Assembly (NCBI RefSeq): GCF_026914185.1
Contig: NC_070563.1
Coordinates: 7,647,001 to 7,711,000 of the forward strand
DNA length: 64,000 nt
DNA from: Puccinia triticina
Lineage: Eukaryota > Basidiomycota > Pucciniomycetes > Pucciniales > Pucciniaceae
Reading direction: 5' to 3'
Of the stretch, positions 10,302 through 21,539 are shown piece after piece; position 1 is the stretch's first letter; each line of letters opens with the position of its first letter. Below the pieces are notes generated by a model. The model ran no database searches. It was not told the DNA's origin and saw only the letters and a list, made by a program, of their open reading frames with translations. The position numbers and the translations under genes are program-made.

Positions 10302-13300
10302 TAGAGCTGGCACTTCGCACCCGGGTACCTGTGGCGGGTGCGGGTACCAGCCTGAATTTTCCCTCAAACTGGACACCCGCACCCGCACCTGCACCCGCAC
10401 AGGCAGGTACCCGGGTGCAGGTGGCAGGTACCCGCGGGTGTGAGGCACTTTTATTGATTTTTCTCTGCAAAAATCGTGCTTGGATGCATTTCATATATAA
10501 ATAGGAACAAAATCTAGTTCCTTTTACCCTTTTTGTTGGCGCTGTTCTGCTTTATCTTCCACTTCCGCAGAATTCCACTTGGAATTTTTCCGTTCTTCGA
10601 GTAAAAAGCAACTGTCATCCCTTGACTGACAGATGAAGCGCTGAGACTGTGTCTCTTGGATGACACATAGTCCCTCCCAAAGTTGAAAGATCGCTCGACG
10701 TCAACGGTTGTTGCTGTTGCAGAAAAATTTGGTTAGGGTTCATAAAAAACTAAAAAAATAAGATTGAAAGAAAACACACCCGGACAACTTAGCACATCAA
10801 GTGCCATCTGGAGCAGACCGCCGTGGTCATTACCTGCCCGCCCTTGTTGAGTCCACCACTTGAGAGGGTTGACTGGCTGGCCATCATCATCCAAAGCCAA
10901 TCCTCCTGCAAGCCATGCATTGAGCGGATCATTTGTGCTACCTCCCGAACGAGCTTGAGAAGCGCTGCTGAGTCGAGCAAGCACACCAATCTGTGCCTAG
11001 TTGGCAGAGTTTCAGCCTCAACGAAGGTAGACAGAAAAAGAAAAGAGTTCGCGATTCCACTTACCTTTGGACGCGAAGTTGTCTGTTAATTTTGTTATGG
11101 TTGGCTGAGAATCGGGCTTGTAGTGGTTCTCCCACATCTCACGGGTTAGTCTGATGGATTCTTCAATCCATTCAGTTTTCCACTTTGCTAGTTTGAAATA
11201 TTCGTCTTTAAATGAAGGATGTAGCACTACGGAAAAGGAGTAAGCATCTATTTAAATTAATCGATATGAATTTATGAAGGAAGCTCACCCATAGCAACTC
11301 AATATAATGGTGAGCAGTCTGTTAGAGTGTAGTATTTATTTGTTAGTTGAAGCCCAGCGCGGCATGCGTTTCTCAAGGCCGGGGGGTAGACATCTTGTCG
11401 ATCAGAAATGGCAGTTGACAAATGACTGGTGATCTGATCGATGAAGACAACCACCTGGGCTACTTGAGCACCTCCGCGAGTTGATACTTGGAGGGTTATG
11501 TCGTGAAAAGGTTGTAGTATGTCGATCATGTGGCCAGCTAGGTCGAGATCAGCCTTGTTGATGTGATATGATCGACGAGTTCCGTGGCGCTTATCTTTCT
11601 GCCATTCAAGACTGAAAAGAGATTGTTAACCACCGGTTTGATTTCTGGAAGGGGGTAAATATTGACTCACATCGCTTTTGAACATCGTTGGATGCTCAAA
11701 AGTTGTACCAGTGTGGAATTCCATCTTGTCCTGACATCACGCTCGATCGAATGCGGCCTAGAACAATCATTCTCCCAACAGAGTTCAACAAAAAGAGTCT
11801 TTGAAGTCGGCGACTTGTTGAGCTTCCGAGCAATGGCCCTGAACTAATTGCTTAGATTTTCAGCAATTGTTTGATTATTCAAGAGTGGGGGATGATTGCT
11901 TACCTTGGCCAATGTCTCTTTGCAGGATTTGGTAGTATATATATCATCATCCTCTTCATCGCTCAGATCGTTGATATCATCAGTCTCCAGTTCCAGCTCT
12001 TTGTCATCGATCAGTTCGCCTGCGATGTTTTGATCTTCGCCTGTATCACAATCTGTCTCTTCATCTTCAGAATATTGTGTATCTTCGTTAAACCTAGGTC
12101 GAATCATGTAATTATCAGCAGATTTCAATATTGCAACAGAGATAAAAATTTATACCTTTGGATCTGATTCTGTGGGTCCTCTGGATCTGAGTCCTCGTCG
12201 GAGTCAGAGTTGCATTCTGCATCTTGGCAGTTGATGTTTTTCTGCGTGTTGTGGCTTCCAAAAGTTCGTAGAATTACTTGAACAATCAGGTTCAAGATAT
12301 GGGCAAAGCATCGAACCCATTGCGCCTCGCCTGTGAATCGAGGCCATCTGAAAGTCGCAATCTGCTGGATCATTTTCTGGTTGTTTGTGGCGTTGTCTGT
12401 TACAATGCCACAAATCTGAGAGAGCAATAATTAAAAAAGATCCAAAAATGGTCCCGAGCAAAAGTGAAACTGAAATTTTTACCTTATTCTGCACTCGGAA
12501 TTTCTCGACAATCACTCGGACTGTTTCCGCCAAATACACACCGGTGTGTCTTTCCTTCAACCTGAAGAAGTCAAGGGGCATTGCCTCTAACTCAAAAACG
12601 TTACCTTCGTGCTGAATCAATCGGTATATAACCGTTCCTAAAATATTGTAGCCGTTGGGCGACTGCCAGGCATCAAGTCCCAAATACATCGCTCCCTTAT
12701 GATCCTAGCTCAAAAATAACCTCAGAAAACGAAATGGTTAATTTGAAATCAAGAGCGAAAAAAAACAAACCTCAAGTGATTTGATGTACGAGTCCTGAAC
12801 GGCGGTATATAGGATGTTTATGTCACGTGAAACTGCCTTGCGTGTGGGCAGATTTTTCAAGACTGTCGGGTGCAGAATGCCGCAATGCGCCTGTTCACCA
12901 AGAGCCGAAAAAGGGCGAGCTGCTTCGGCGCACCAGATTGCACATAGCTGGGCCACCTTTTTACATTAAAATTTCAGTAGACTGAATTGAAAAATTAAGC
13001 AAATCACACTTACCTCAGGTGGATCAATATCGCCGGTTCCGGATACCCCAAGCGCGGCAAGATTCTTAGTTTGGTTGACCTGTTGTTGTTTCTTGAGGCA
13101 ATTTGCAACGTGCTTTGAGAGATTTGTTGGAGAAGTGTCATACGTAGGGCGGTGAATCCTGGTGCCACAGCTTGAAATTTAAAAACAAGAAATGATTGGT
13201 AGTCGATCAAAAAAAAAAAAGAAAAAAAGTGACAGGAAAATGACTCACGCTTTGCATGGAAATGCAATCATCTTCCGCCCATTTTTGTCTAGTTGGTCGG

Positions 13301-13991
13301 AAAGCTGGGGGCTGTCGTAATACGAATAGCTGGAGCTGAGTTGATTCTGATGCAATTTCCGCGCCTTTGCTAAAAGGTGCCAATTTTTTTCAGTAATTGC
13401 ATGTAGGAAGACAGAATTTCAGAAACACTTACCCAGCTCTTGTTCATCAGAAACATCTCCAGAAGACAATGTTGCTTGAGTGCTTCCAGGATTGGTGCTG
13501 CAAAGTTCAGTGGGGGCTGCTTGTTTGTTGCTTTCGTCGGATTCGGAATCGTCCACTAAATCGTCAACTGTTTTAGTTTTCTTTTTTTGATGGCAAGGAT
13601 GTGTGCTGAGGACGCGAGATTCACTCGATTCCGGGGATCGAGGTGAGGGGTGAGATCGCTTCTTGCTTCTCGCCATGATGAGGTGAGGTGTTTCAATCGG
13701 GCGAGGCTGTGAGCAGAGGTCCCAATGGATTGGGGTGGTGGCGGGCTTGCTTTTCCCCCGTGCTGAGACCAGAAAATTTCCGTAGGAGGCAAGACGCGCA
13801 GCTAGCTGTATTCCCCAGTGAGCTGGGCGGGTATCTGGCGGGTACCTGGACGGGTACCTGCCCATTTTTTGGGGGTAAAACCAGACACCCGCACCCGCAC
13901 CTGGCACCCGCTGGCGGGTACCTGTGCACCTCGACAGGTACCTGCCCACGGGTGCCTAGTACCCGTCAATGGGTACTAGGGGCCAGCTCTA
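10302..13991 (-). mobile_element. Full-length hAT transposon, 3690 bases
   Basis: It is flanked by a perfect 8-base duplication ATCTCCTG (10294-10301 and 13992-13999) and ends in inverted TAGAGCTGGC repeats. Just inside both ends are about 140-190 bases of repeated GGGTACC/GGTACC-type motifs, probably transposase-binding subterminal repeats. It carries one spliced hAT transposase gene on the minus strand. It sits in the copia-A leader, so it inserted after copia-A. The MITEs at 6666-6974 and 8650-8953 share its ends and subterminal repeats, and this copy or a sibling is their likely source. Confidence 0.95.
10514..13676 (-). CDS. hAT-family transposase, 12 exons, nearly intact
   Basis: This is a cut-and-paste transposase of about 815 residues. 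GT-AG exons I can trace: 13676-13433, 13369-13249, 13170-13014, 12956-12771, 12704-12483, 12415-12156, 12093-11904, 11843-11671, 11611-11289, 11226-11065, 10996-10780 and 10713-10514. Exons 2-3 form a BED-type zinc finger (CKACG...HVANC). Exon 5 has GLDAWQSPNGYNILG with the first catalytic Asp. Exon 6 has GIVTDNATNN with the second Asp, then CFAHILNL. Exon 8 has RTRWNSTL. Exons 11-12 hold the hAT dimerisation region (NPLKWW, HGGLLQMALDVLSC, VDVERSFNFGRDYV). Acidic linkers follow exon 6. Two defects are visible. A TGA at 11299-11301 sits where an Arg CGA is plausible, and the exon 10-11 junction is one base out of phase. Function of this copy is therefore doubtful. Confidence 0.85.
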
Positions 13992-14196
13992 ATCTCCTGT
14001 TGAGGAGAAACTGGACCCAATCAAAAACGATCGTCCCCCTTCCCCGTTCATTTCAGCTCTTTCATACGTTTTCTCAAAAGCAATAACTCGGCACATCGAC
14101 AAAGAAAAATCTCGCCTTGACGACGAGGACAAACCAAACTCAGCTCCATTCCTACCCGGCCACCGAACTGTTCCGAATCCTTTCGGTCTACCTTTT

Positions 14197-17100
14197 ATGG
14201 CTATCATCCCAAATCCTGCATACCGTCCACCATCCAATAAACCAAGAGGATCATCACCAATCAACTCCCCAACCGAATCAGATTCCTCTGTCTCGTCGAG
14301 AGCAGTGAGCTATTTTTCCATGTCACAGGCGGCGGCTACTGAGATCTCCCCAAGGAACAAGTTCCTACAACAACCCAGTCTATACAAATCGGAAATTGAA
14401 CAGCTAGCGGCCGACAGATCAAACTTCAACAAGTGGAAAAGAGACTTATTGAGGGTCATCTTGCTGACACTTAGCCATGCAAATTTCTTTGACAACTCCA
14501 ATAATTACAAGAAGATATCGGCTCAGGAGGAAAACTGTCTCTTCTACCTCATTCAGATTACCGTTCACAATGAATTATCATCTCTTTTCGACCGATATAC
14601 AAAGGGAACTGAGGCTTTTGACGCGGTTCAGGCGAATTTTCAAGGGACAATCCGCTTCAGACAAATGGAGCTCGTCGACCGACTCCTTGAGTTTCAAATT
14701 ACCGGGCCTACGACTGATCCAGCGCAGGTTCAGGGATTATTTAACAAAATCTTCGACCTTTTTGCGGACCTCAAGAACGTACAGGCAGGTCTTCCGCCCT
14801 TGGTTGAGAGCCTCATTTTACAGGCCGTCGCACCACCACCTGCAACAATGTCTCGCTCGCAATTATTTCAAAACATTTCCCTCCAGCTCGGCGACAGGAA
14901 AAACGTCACGGCTCGAGACATACAAACGATTATCACGTCGGTTTATGGTGAAAGCAATTGATTCGACTCCGGTCCAGCTCCGTCTGTGTTTTGTTCATAT
15001 CAACCTCACAACAACTTTGGTTTTTCTCAAGGTCCGAGGCCATCTGTTTGGCAACCCAACAATTCTTTGGCGAGTCGCGCACCTCTGCGCAATACATTTC
15101 AACCGCAACCAAGGCAACAACACACAAATGGTCAACCTCCGGCTAGGAGCAGGAACGTTGGGAAGCCTGGGAATCCTACGGTTGAAGACATATCGGCCGC
15201 CATTAACAACATCCAGAGGGGTAATCAAGGCCCCAGCGACCCGAATGTATTTGAAGGCAAACCATGCTCTTATTGTAGGGTACTGGGTCATTGGAGGTCG
15301 TCGTGTCCGACCCTCCGCAGCGATGCCAAGTTGCCGCCACCAAACACCCCATTATCTGGTCGCCCTGCTTCCGGTTTTGCCCGTCAAGCAGCACCTCCGA
15401 ACGACCCGACCACTCAACCTGATCAGAATGTGGCGGTTCGATCGGCAGTGGGAGCGGATGCGACAGGTGCTGCTGGCGCAGGCACGGTTTTGGATTCTGG
15501 GGCGACCCACCACGTGAGCAGATCTCTCCATGACTTTTCTTTTCTCACAGCGTTACGGCCACCAGTTAGACTGAATCTGGCCTCCTCCACGGGATTTATG
15601 ACCGCGACACACAGTGGACACCTGCGGATAATCAGTGGGGATGGTACCCTAGCGGTCCCGAGGGTTCTCTACAGCCCGGACATGACGGGAACTCTTCTTA
15701 GTCTGGGACAGCTCATCGACTCTGGTTTCCGCCCGCAATTCCTCCAAAATAACGATATTCTCTTAGTCTCTCCTTTTCTCACTCTTACGGCGTTTTATCG
15801 GAACCGATCGTGGATTGTTTCTCCCACTTCCTTTCGGCCACATTTCCATTCTATCAATTCAGTCTCCTCTACTCTACCTTCTTCAATTTCGGCTTCATAC
15901 GAATGGCATTGTCGGCTAGGACATGTATCGGACAATGTGGTTAAGACATACCTCAAAAGATTTGTTCCATCTTTCAACCTAAAATCCTGGACGCCTTTCA
16001 TTTGTGAGTCTTGCAAACAATTCAAAAGCGAACGTCGGCGACACTCTCTCCCTGAAGTTGTACCCAAGGATAATCGACTCGATCTTCTTGTCACGTACGT
16101 TTTGGGCCCGCTTGACGCGGACATCAACGGTCACCGTTTTCTACTCACTCTGAGGGACCACGCCACTACCTACTCATTCGTCTTTCCCATGAAGAGTCGG
16201 TTGGAAGTTCCAAATATCATCATTTCTCTGGTTAAAAGATTGCACTCTCACTTTGGAGTTGCACCAAAATATATTCAATGTGACAACGCAAAAGAGTATA
16301 CCGTCAAGCCGCTTGAAGACTACTTGTTGTCGATTGGGTCAAACATCATTTTCACTTCTCCATATACGCCTGAGCAGAACGGTGAGGCGGAGCGGCTAAA
16401 CCAAACATTGGGCGACATCGCTAGGACAACTCTGGCACACTCTCAGCTCCCTGCAACACTTTGGTCTTACGCTTACAAATGTGCTTGCTTTCTCATCAAC
16501 CAACTCCCCAACACCCGGTGCACGACGAGCCCCCTGGAAATGTGGTCTGACAGGAAACCCACGGCTGAATCTCTATTTTCATTTGGTACTAAAGCATGTG
16601 TTCACATACCCAAGGAGCGTCGCCGCAAATTGGACGCACGGGGTTGGACTGGTTATCTTGTCGGCTATCAAGACGACAAGCGCGGATGGTACTTTTGGAA
16701 TCCTGCCACCAGGAAGATCATCAATTCCGAGTGTGCTGAGTTCCTTGACTTCCGAGGGAAACCACTCATCCCTTCCCCAGGCTCAGAATCTAACAATGCT
16801 TCCATTCGTAGAACTTTGACACTCGGCAAAGAGCCAACAAAAGAAGTTTGTGACACGCAAGATTCTCAAATAGACAAAATCCAAGCAATCACCGACGCGG
16901 ACATCCCGACAAGTCTTCGTGCAGCACTAAAAGGACCGGCTAGAGATAAATGGAGGAGCGCCTGTATGACCGAGTGGAACCAGCTGGTAGATATTGACAC
17001 ATTCGACATTGAAGATAAAGGCTCCAGGCATTCGATTGGCACACGTTTTGTTTTCGACCTTAAAAGGAAATAGGATGGTACCGTGGATCGGCTCAAGGCT

Positions 17101-18414
17101 TGATTCGTCGTGCGAGGATTCAAGCAACGGATTGGGAGAGACGTGAAATCAACATTTGCGCCAACGGCATTGCTCACAACGCTTTGATTGCTACTTACGC
17201 TGGCTGTATCAAACAATTGGAAAATTAATTCATTTGATATCACGGGCGCTTTTGTGCACAGTCCCATCGACAAGACCATTTACGTCAACCTTCCAGTGGA
17301 ATTGTTTCCCCACTTGGCAGGTAAAGTCCTGAAACTTAAGAAGGCTCTCTATGGTACTAGGCAGGCGAGCAGGTGCTGGTGGAAACACTTTAGGGGTTTA
17401 CTACAGCGCTGGGGTTTCGAATGTGATGAAGTGGAGGAATGTTTGTACAGGTACAAAAAGGAAAATTCAATCATCATCATTTGGATCCACGTCGATGACA
17501 GGATTGTCTTCAGCAATGACCATTCGGGCCTTCAGCATTTGCGAGAAAATTTGGAAAAGAATTTACGAGTTAAGTGGGATGAACAACCGGATAAGTTGGT
17601 GGGAATTTGGATGGATTACGAGGACGATGCAATTTTTTTCAGCCAGCCGCTTCTGATCGATCAAACCATCAAGAAATTTCAAGAAAACGTACAATCAACA
17701 ATCATTCCAACATATACACCGTTACTCGGAGACACGCTAGTGACATCGAATGGGGAACTGGTAAATGCAACTCTGTTTCAATCGCTCATTGGGTCGCTGA
17801 ACTACATTGCCCTTGGTTCAAGACCGGACCTCAGCTTTGCTGTAAACTATCTTGCTCAATTCAGTGCTAACCCGGACAATTCGCATTGGGGGGGACTCAA
17901 GCACTTGGTACAATATCTAGCAACAACAAAGGATAAGCGGCTTCAATTGAAACACACAAACAACCAATTGATAACTTGGTCTGACGCGAATTGGGGCGGG
18001 GAATTCCAAAGATCAACGTCTGATTTCATCCTCACGTTTCTCGGGAGCCCAATTGCGTGGGGTTCACGGCGGCAGAAAGTTGTGGCGACATCGACATGCG
18101 CAGCGGAATTCATCTCAATTGGATCATCCATTGACTTCTTATTATTTCTAATCCCCATAATCAAATCTCTCGACATCAATCTTGATCTCATCCTCAAATG
18201 TGACAACCGGGCCGCAGTACTAGTATCCGACGATAACGCATCAAAAGGTCGGATGAAGAGTCTGGAGCGCAACTTCTTCTTTGTCAATGACGCAGTGCGG
18301 GAACATAACATCAAACTCGACTGGGTATCAACATCCGACAACATTGCCGATTTTTTCACCAAACCTCTTCGGGCCAATCTTCACAACACATCTATGGCTA
18401 AGATATTTCAATGA
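14197..18414 (+). pseudogene. Copia-A gag-pol polyprotein, one frame with four stops
   Basis: The whole retroelement polyprotein is in a single frame from ATG 14197. Order: capsid-like Gag; zinc knuckle CSYCRVLGHWRSSC (about 15270-15312); aspartic protease LDSGATHH (about 15490); GAG-pre-integrase WHCRLGH and CESCK; integrase core with QCDNAKEY and NGEAERLNQT; reverse transcriptase with IHVDD (about 17490); RNase H with SDANWGG and TCAAEF; FFTKPL near the end. In-frame stops are TGA 14959-14961, TAG 17071-17073, TGA near 17101 and TGA near 17185. Three fit an Arg CGA mutated to TGA and the TAG fits CAG. The first integrase catalytic Asp is replaced by Tyr (LLVTYVLGPL at about 16090-16110). 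No frameshift was seen. The nucleocapsid and protease are read only if the first stop is bypassed. Confidence 0.9.
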
Positions 18415-18561
18415 ATCAATCCTTTTTCTATTGTTTGTTATATTCCTTCTCTAATTATGTCATGTTTATCCCCCTCTCTATTTGTTCATGTTTTTCTAGT
18501 TTTTTCCATTTCCTTTTCTTTTTCTCCTATTGTATTTAGTGGTGTGGAGTTTGAGGGGGGG

Positions 18562-18661
18562 TGTTGAGATGTGCGGTGGGCAAATTCCACATTTGGAGTG
18601 CGCGGGGTTCAAGAGGCGGTGGAGGAGGAGCAATAGAGATCAAGGTTTCAGAGTCACAACA
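18562..18661 (+). repeat. Copia-A 3' LTR (100 bases)
   Basis: It is 99% identical to the 5' LTR, is preceded by a purine tract at about 18551-18561 and followed directly by the AGAATATTCC duplicate. Confidence 0.93.
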
Positions 18662-18671
18662 AGAATATTCC

Positions 18672-19511
18672 AACTGCTTCAACTTCTGAGAGTCAATTGG
18701 ACTCTGTGGGGGATACTGGTCCATGTGTATAGCGGCCCTTGGCAAGCCTCTGTTTTCTGCTGGCTTACTGAGGAGCATGAGACATGTATGTACACACACA
18801 CCATCCCGTGGCAAGCTTTTGTGGTTGTCAACTGGCTCACCAAGGCCTCCCAGTAAAGCAAACCCTGGCCAATAATGTGATTTGATGTTTTGACCAACCA
18901 CACACTTGGTCTTGGTAACCAATGTGGGTCCTCCACAACCATGAAATTCCCGGGGCATGGTCAGTCAAATGTTGGCACAAATGAGACCTTCACCATATCC
19001 CAATTATGGCATGGCAGCTGACCTATGCAGCCTGCTGCTGTGAGAAGGGAAAAAAAGGGTGATTTGAACCCACAACTGCAAGGCCAGCGCTTCTTGCTGT
19101 GCACTATAGCCACTGCAGCAATCAGCTTGGATCCTGGTGGGGCACAGTGTATAAGTATTGCACAAGTCTTCAGCCAATTGTCTGAATTTTTGAGGTTCTG
19201 TGGGAAGTTGGGGTCAACCATTGGTGCCCAATCATGCAGATTGTGGATTTGCTGGGCAAACCAATCCCAATCATGTAATTGGTCAGACCAATGTTCTCTG
19301 ATCATGTAATGTTGGACCAACCAACATCAATCCCAGGAAGTGACCCAGTGGTGTACCTTGGCTCCCCCAGGGCTCCTGATGAGCTGTTCCAAAATCAGTG
19401 CTTGTCTATCAAGTCCACTCAACAAGCTGTCAAACTCTTTGAGGATTTCCAGCAAGCTGTCAAGCTCTTTGAAGATTTCCAGCAAGCTGTCAAGCCTTGC
19501 GGGATTCCTTG
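18672..19511. other. No gene; short 30-base tandem repeat
   Basis: Around 19422-19495 there are two and a half copies of a 30-base unit CAAGCTGTCAA.CTCTTTGA. ending GATTTCCAG. A possible tRNA-like remnant is listed separately. No host gene is recognised. Confidence 0.45.
19057..19123 (-). ncRNA. Possible tRNA-derived remnant
   Basis: On the minus strand an internal-promoter-like pair is visible: an A-box-like GTGGCTATAGTG and a B box GGTTCAAATC about 40 bases later, followed by a T run (a possible Pol III stop). The arms do not fold into a full cloverleaf and the T stem is poor, so this is at most a decayed tRNA or SINE head. Confidence 0.3.
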
Positions 19512-19727
19512 CACTGCCAGCATAATTAGCTGGGTTAAGGTTATCCAAGTTAAACTGGGATGAACACAACCAATTTAAACTTGGTTGATCTCAACTGATG
19601 AAATATAAATACAAGGTACCCCCCTTGGATTTATATTTCATTGGCCAAGATGAACCCATTTTGAATTGGTTGAGTGCATCCCAGTTAAACTGGGATTACT
19701 TCATCCCAGCCAAATATGCTGGCAGTG
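19512..19727. mobile_element. 216-base foldback MITE with CACTG ends
   Basis: The element is almost one large palindrome. The arms (19512-19616 and 19622-19727) start CACTGCCAGC inward and meet at ATGAAATATAAAT.CAAGG and its complement. A 3-base duplication TTG flanks it (19509-19511 and 19728-19730). CACT-type ends plus a 3-base duplication point to the CACTA (En/Spm) superfamily. Confidence 0.8.
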
Positions 19728-19949
19728 TTGGAAAGCAAACTGTTTGGGTGGTCCGCACTGGCAGTTTACTGTGGGGTTGCTGCAATGGCGCTTATGGACA
19801 TATTTATAATTTATGTACATATTGGTCTGCATATGTGGTGATACACACAGTGGAAACCCGTAATACGGCAGCTTCTGGCCATGTTGGCAAATAAATTTGT
19901 TTTTAAAAATTTGCCAACACAAAAAAATCCAAGGCACCAAAAGAAAAAC

Positions 19950-20088
19950 TGGATGACTTCCCGTCGTGATCTGGGAGAGTGCCAGAAGTGATTGAGAGCA
20001 CCAAAAGCTAGATTTCCCTGCGAAAATCTAGATTTTTGAGGCTATATCCACAACTGCGAGGAACCCAGATGTGACGGGAAGTCATCCA
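19950..20088. mobile_element. 139-base foldback element
   Basis: The left arm TGGATGACTTCCCGTC.TGATCTGGG is mirrored at the right end as its complement with few differences. No clear target duplication was found. Superfamily unknown. Confidence 0.6.
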
Positions 20089-20358
20089 CCGTCCGACATG
20101 TCGGGCCAGCGCCTCCAAGCACATGTAACCCGAGACTTATACAATTCTTTAAGAATCCTTGTCAAGATCTATAAATTATACTTCTAACATTTTTTGTACT
20201 TTCTATTTTGTCGGGTCTATATGTATCAATAAATATTTCAATCTCTAATCTGATGGCTAGTTGTCTTTCATCATTCGCAATTGGACGCCGAGGGTGGGCA
20301 AGGGTAAGGTACAAGTATCATCGGAATCGAGCCATCTGGATAACTCCTGTTCGAGATC

Positions 20359-20383
20359 GGGGGGGGGGGGGGGGGGGGGGGGG
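20359..20383 (+). repeat. Run of 25 G
   Basis: Homopolymer tract. Length is likely uncertain in the assembly. Confidence 0.9.
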
Positions 20384-20432
20384 CGAAGGATGCAGAACAC
20401 GTTGGGGGTTAGTATGATGATCAGCTGATCTT

Positions 20433-21008
20433 TTAGATTGTATCTAAAAGCATGCCTACCGAAGGCCCCAATCGGTCCCTGTTGAGGATCGCCCGGCGCA
20501 CGTCGGCTTCAGCCAGTCTTTGGCGATTCATCAGTTGATTCCATCTCTCCCGTACCCATTCAGCATCATCATCATCATCGTTTTCGTCGTCGTCGTCGTC
20601 GTCGTCGTACTCAATTCCTTCATCTCTGCTTGGGGGCACAGTGTGTGTAGTGCTCCTTCTTCGAGGTTTGGGGACTCCCTTTAATCTTAAAGCCCTCTGT
20701 GTACGAAGAAATATAGAAAGCGTTAAGAACTTGTACGAACACGATTGCGCTTGTTGGGATCTGAGTGGGGTACTTACTCTGACCGGGCGGAGGGTGGAAA
20801 AGGGGGGTTTGGATGTCTTGGTCCTCGAAGAGCTTTTATCGGCAAGATCATTAAAATATGAATTGAGATCGAGTGGCTTGGTGTTCTGTCGGTTCTTGTT
20901 CTCCTTCTTGGAGCCTTCTTGATGATTAGAGTCAGCGGGACTTCTGGAGCCTGGATGGAGTTCATGTTGAGATTCTAAGGGCGAAGAAGAAGAGGAAGAG
21001 GATTGCAT
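20433..21008 (-). CDS. Small acidic protein of unknown function, two exons
   Basis: ATG at 21008. The frame is open throughout, but a good intron lies inside it: donor GTAAGT near 20781 and acceptor ACACAG near 20698, about 83 bases. With it removed the protein is about 163 residues. The N-terminus is Ser-rich, followed by a polar segment with LDLNSYFNDLADK, a basic patch KGVPKPRRR, a run of about 13 Asp/Glu/Asn, and a probable helix (EWVRERWNQLMNRQRLAEADVRRAILNRDR). There is no signal peptide or membrane span. The mix of basic patch and acidic run suggests a nuclear or chromatin-related protein, which is only a guess. Codon use and a clean intron make it a better host-gene candidate than most frames here. 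The exact 3' end is uncertain because a further GTAGGC donor lies just before the stop. Confidence 0.5.
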   Translation of the reverse strand: MQSSSSSSSPLESQHELHPGSRSPADSNHQEGSKKENKNRQNTKPLDLNSYFNDLADKSSSRTKTSKPPFSTLRPVRVSTPLRSQQAQSCSYKFLTLSIFLRTQRALRLKGVPKPRRRSTTHTVPPSRDEGIEYDDDDDDDENDDDDDAEWVRERWNQLMNRQRLAEADVRRAILNRDRLGPSVGMLLDTI

Positions 21009-21539
21009 CTTTTCGGTAGGGGTCGGGGCACTTCAACTCCAAATGAAGATAACGATGTCTTTATATGTATGTGTGTATCGAGCTCGGAGCCTCGGGTTGG
21101 GTAAGCGAGGCTGCGAGAGGAGTGCAAGCGAATATCTGGTGAGATACATACAAGCACAATTTATGGTGAACCACGATTCTATCTCTATGGATTTACATGA
21201 ATATATGTACTTCTGTATCTATTTAACGGATGCCAGAGAACCACAAAGTCCGCGAAGAGGAGCATCCTTGCCTCTTCTGTCGGTGAAGCGGCGAGCCTTG
21301 CCCCAGCGAGTCCCTAGTCAGAAGAGATGGTGTTTGCATCTCGGCAGTACATAGATAGCTACTTAGAGATAAGATGCTTGGAGATACATGGTTAAGAAAC
21401 AAGTGCAAGTTGTCCAAGTCAGCTCGAACATTCTAGATCCCTTCATATTTACTCTTCCAGAAAACCAAACCTTGACTATTTATCCTGGCCAAGCGACCCA
21501 TGTTTTTTAGAGGTTTATCTCGGAATCAGATATCAGGAT

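Larger units (their letters stand above)
10003..18661 (+). mobile_element. Copia-A: complete Ty1/copia retrotransposon with a hAT inside
   Basis: Two 100-base LTRs (10003-10102 and 18562-18661) differ at a single base and bracket one plus-strand gag-pol. The 10 bases before the 5' LTR (AGAATATTCC, 9993-10002) are repeated directly after the 3' LTR (18662-18671). That is a perfect duplication but twice the length usual for copia. A purine tract (TTGAGGGGGGG) directly precedes the 3' LTR. Without the hAT insertion and its extra duplicate (3698 bases) the element is 4961 bases, a normal copia size. Near-identical LTRs imply a recent insertion. The coding frame is nevertheless interrupted by four stops, so it cannot move unaided as it stands. 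Confidence 0.93.

Noticed and set aside
20560..20610. Short ATC/GTC trinucleotide repeat as a microsatellite or CRISPR-like array
   Set aside because: It encodes the Asp run of the gene at 20433-21008, and there are no spaced identical repeats.
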